Assembly: GCA_001872625.1 (NCBI GenBank) | Contig: MNXP01000047.1 | Span: forward strand, 20,297-84,296 | Length of the DNA stretch: 64,000 nucleotides | Reading direction: 5' to 3' | From: Bacteroidetes bacterium CG2_30_33_31 | GTDB taxonomy: Bacteria; Bacteroidota; Bacteroidia; Bacteroidales; UBA1556 | Part shown: positions 62,381-64,000 of the stretch, in pieces | Layout: each line of letters begins with the position of its first letter | Position numbering within the stretch: the stretch's first letter is position 1 | Translations under genes and position numbers: made by a program | The notes under the pieces: generated by a model | The model's database searches: none | What the model saw: only the letters and a program-made list of their open reading frames with translations | Told to the model about the DNA's origin: nothing

Positions 62381-63565
62381 ATGAGCTATTTAGAGAAATT
62401 ATTAGAAGGCGTTGAGGTGGAATGGTCTGTGCTAGGTAATGAAAATTATGTTCAGATAGCAAATAGCGGTAGAAAACCAGTAGAAGCTTCATTAAGAATT
62501 ATAGGTGAAATACCATATTACGGAGCAAATAATATTCAAGATTACGTGGAAGGTTTTACACACGATGGAGAATATATTCTAATTGCTGAAGATGGTTCAA
62601 AAAATATAGAGAATTACTCAATCCAGTATGCGGTTGGAAAATTTTGGGCTAATAATCATGTTCATGTCATTCGTGGGGTAAACAACCTATCGACAAAGTT
62701 TCTATACCATTATTTACAAATAGTAAAGTTTATTCCATTTTTAACTGGTGGTGGTAGGGCAAAATTAACTAAGGGTAAATTGGTTGAAATCCTCATCCCC
62801 ATCCCACCCCTCTCCGTCCAAGCCGAAATTGTTCGTATTCTCGACACCTTCACAGAGCTTACAGCAGAGCTTACAGCCGAGCTAACAGCCGAGCTTACAG
62901 CTCGTAAAAAACAATATAATTACTATAGGGAGCAGCTGTTAATGGTTAATGATAAAGGGTTAATGAATAATGAAAAGGTGGAGTGGAAGACGTTGGGGGA
63001 GGTTGGAGAGTATTCAAGAAAGCGGGTAAGTTCTTCTTCAATTGACAAGTCAAATTATGTAGGTGTAGATAACCTATTGCAGAATAGAGCCGGTAAAACT
63101 GACTCTAACTATGTCCCCACTGAAGGAAATTTGACAGGTTACAGCATTGGTGATGTATTAATAGGGAATATTCGTCCTTACTTAAAAAAAATATGGCATT
63201 CTGATCGTTCGGGTGGTACAAACGGTGATGTTCTTGTAATACATCTAATAAGCAGAGAACTCGATCCTAAATTTTTGTACCAAGTTTTAGCTGATAATCG
63301 TTTTTTTGAATATAACATGCAACATGCTAAAGGGGCAAAGATGCCTCGTGGTAATAAAGATAAGATACTAGAATATCGCTTTCCAGTTCCTTCCCTCGAA
63401 GAGCAAGCCCGCATTGTTTCCATCCTCGATAAATTCGATACCCTCACCACCTCCATCAGCGAAGGTTTGCCGAAAGAGATTGAGTTACGGAAAAAGCAGT
63501 ATGAATATTACAGAGATAGGTTGCTAACGTTTAAAGTGTCTGAACCTGGATTTTCACAAGATTAA
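62381..63565 (+). CDS. hsdS: Type I restriction-modification specificity subunit
   Basis: A 394-residue DNA-recognition subunit with two target recognition domains (about 14-145 and 200-345). Each is followed by a conserved helix: IPIPPLSVQAEIVRILDTFT at about 138-157 and FPVPSLEEQARIVSILDKFD at about 338-360. The first spacer helix contains three direct TAEL repeats (161-172), then RKKQYNYYREQLL. A linker VNDKGLMNNEKVEWKTLGEV joins the halves. Each half starts with a related VEW.LG sequence, which shows the duplicated origin. The final residues VSEPGFSQD and the stop are shared with the following repeat. The recognised sequence cannot be predicted. Confidence 0.95.
   Translation: MSYLEKLLEGVEVEWSVLGNENYVQIANSGRKPVEASLRIIGEIPYYGANNIQDYVEGFTHDGEYILIAEDGSKNIENYSIQYAVGKFWANNHVHVIRGVNNLSTKFLYHYLQIVKFIPFLTGGGRAKLTKGKLVEILIPIPPLSVQAEIVRILDTFTELTAELTAELTAELTARKKQYNYYREQLLMVNDKGLMNNEKVEWKTLGEVGEYSRKRVSSSSIDKSNYVGVDNLLQNRAGKTDSNYVPTEGNLTGYSIGDVLIGNIRPYLKKIWHSDRSGGTNGDVLVIHLISRELDPKFLYQVLADNRFFEYNMQHAKGAKMPRGNKDKILEYRFPVPSLEEQARIVSILDKFDTLTTSISEGLPKEIELRKKQYEYYRDRLLTFKVSEPGFSQD
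62861..62896 (+). repeat. Three 12-bp repeats encoding TAEL in the HsdS spacer helix
   Basis: Units of the form ACAGCNGAGCTN encode TAEL three times, flanked by partial units TEL and TAR. In known type I systems, the number of TAEL units sets the distance between the two half-sites of the DNA target, so this is a specificity switch by slippage or recombination. Confidence 0.85.
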
Positions 63566-63569
63566 AAAG

Positions 63570-64000
63570 ATGAGCAAGATTTTAAAATTTATATCAAGCA
63601 ATCAAGGCAATCAAGGCAATCAAGGTAATCTTGAAAATCTTGTGAAAATCATGGTTCAGACATTCATGGTTCAGACAATCATGGTTCAGACAATCATGGT
63701 TCAGACAATCATGGTTCAGACATCGGTTCCTAAAATAGTCCGATCCTGTATTTTTAAAAGATTAAAAAGATGAGCAAGATTTTAAAATTTATATCAAGCA
63801 ATCAAGGCAATCAAGGCAATCAAGGTAATCTTGAAAATCTTGTGAAAATCATGGTTCAGACATTCATGGTTCAGACAATCAAGGTTCAGACAATCATGGT
63901 TCAGACAATCATGGTTCAGACATCGGTTCCGAAAATAGTCCGATCCTGTATTTTTAAAAGATTAAAAAGATGAGCAAGATTTTAAAATTTATATCAAGCA
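63570..64000 (+). repeat. 200-bp tandem repeat array with nested short repeats (runs off window)
   Basis: Unit 1 (63570-63769) and unit 2 (63770-63969) differ at only two bases that I can find, and unit 3 starts at 63970 and is cut by the window edge. Each unit contains nested repeats: three of a 9-mer AATCAAGGC and four to five of a 15-mer CATGGTTCAGACAAT. A weak hairpin ATCGG/CCGAT lies at 63722-63744. Each unit also holds a 67-codon frame (MSKILKFISSNQGNQGNQGN, then MVQT repeats). Successive frames overlap as ATGA because 200 is not a multiple of 3. I treat these as repeat DNA rather than genes. The array sits where hsdR would be expected to follow. Confidence 0.9.

Noticed and set aside
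63600..63960. CRISPR array
   Set aside because: The repeats are directly adjacent 9-mers and 15-mers nested in a 200-bp unit, without unique spacers of constant length, and there are no cas genes.
63570..63973. Two tandem 67-codon frames with repeated NQG and MVQT as small genes
   Set aside because: They follow from the repeat unit. The unit length is not a multiple of three, and the composition is that of simple nested repeats also found at the rhuM end. No start signal or conserved fold supports translation.

Overview
The window is AT-rich chromosomal DNA from a member of the Bacteroidota. Several things point there: proteins with type IX secretion sorting tails (a CHU_C/type B tail and two type A tails), a SusC-like TonB receptor with a carboxypeptidase-like N-terminal domain, an S46 dipeptidyl-peptidase, paralogous ECF sigma factors, and -7 promoter boxes of the TAnnTTTG type in front of many genes. 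No rRNA, tRNA or CRISPR array was found. The gene set (MEP isoprenoid enzymes, polyphosphate metabolism, sulfide:quinone oxidoreductase, exopolysaccharide export) suggests an environmental rather than a reduced host-dependent organism; the species cannot be named from the sequence.

Layout. 1-6.2 kb (minus): polyphosphate locus (sixA-like, ppk1, ppx cut by the window edge), riboflavin synthase and a large secreted type B T9SS protein. 6.2-12.9 kb (minus): a possible structured small RNA with terminator, a polyprenyl diphosphate synthase, a TonB receptor, a methyltransferase, a two-motif CDGSH protein and a lipoprotein. 13.3-15.3 kb (plus): a secreted protein with two VWA-like repeats. 15.3-21.3 kb (minus): an exopolysaccharide operon (Wza-like lipoprotein, Wzc-like tyrosine autokinase with a Gly-Tyr repeat tail, and three WlbA/B/C-like enzymes for a diacetamido uronic acid). 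21.7-33.2 kb: two paralogous three-gene plus-strand cassettes (ECF sigma factor, inner-membrane/beta-barrel fusion, PKD protein with T9SS tail), separated by a DUF3108 protein, RNase R and a TPR protein. 33.4-42.1 kb: queA, a lone ECF sigma factor, adenine deaminase-tsaB, and an M28 peptidase-gpsA-S46 peptidase operon. 42.5-46.5 kb (plus): sulfide:quinone oxidoreductase with a 56-residue companion gene, then yicC-gmk-nadD. 46.5-57.9 kb (minus): an envelope operon (dut, sugar nucleotidyltransferase, TPR lipoprotein, DUF4292 lipoprotein, EnvC-like), a flavin reductase, dxr-rseP-dxs, and an M23 peptidase. 58.6-64 kb (plus): a type I restriction-modification island (hsdM, DUF1016 nuclease, a chimeric hsdS/hsdM scar, rhuM, hsdS) ending in 200-bp tandem repeats that run off the window.

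How the genes may work together. The most interesting feature is the duplicated cassette at 21.7-25.6 and 29.3-33.2 kb. Its middle protein has a short cytoplasmic segment resembling a sigma-docking motif, one inner-membrane helix, a long disordered periplasmic linker and an outer-membrane beta-barrel. It could hold a sigma factor at the inner membrane and read the outer membrane directly, with the third gene as a surface partner. This function is inference. The type I island is the clearest accessory region: it carries relics, a recombination scar and repeats that have spread into the 3' ends of two genes.
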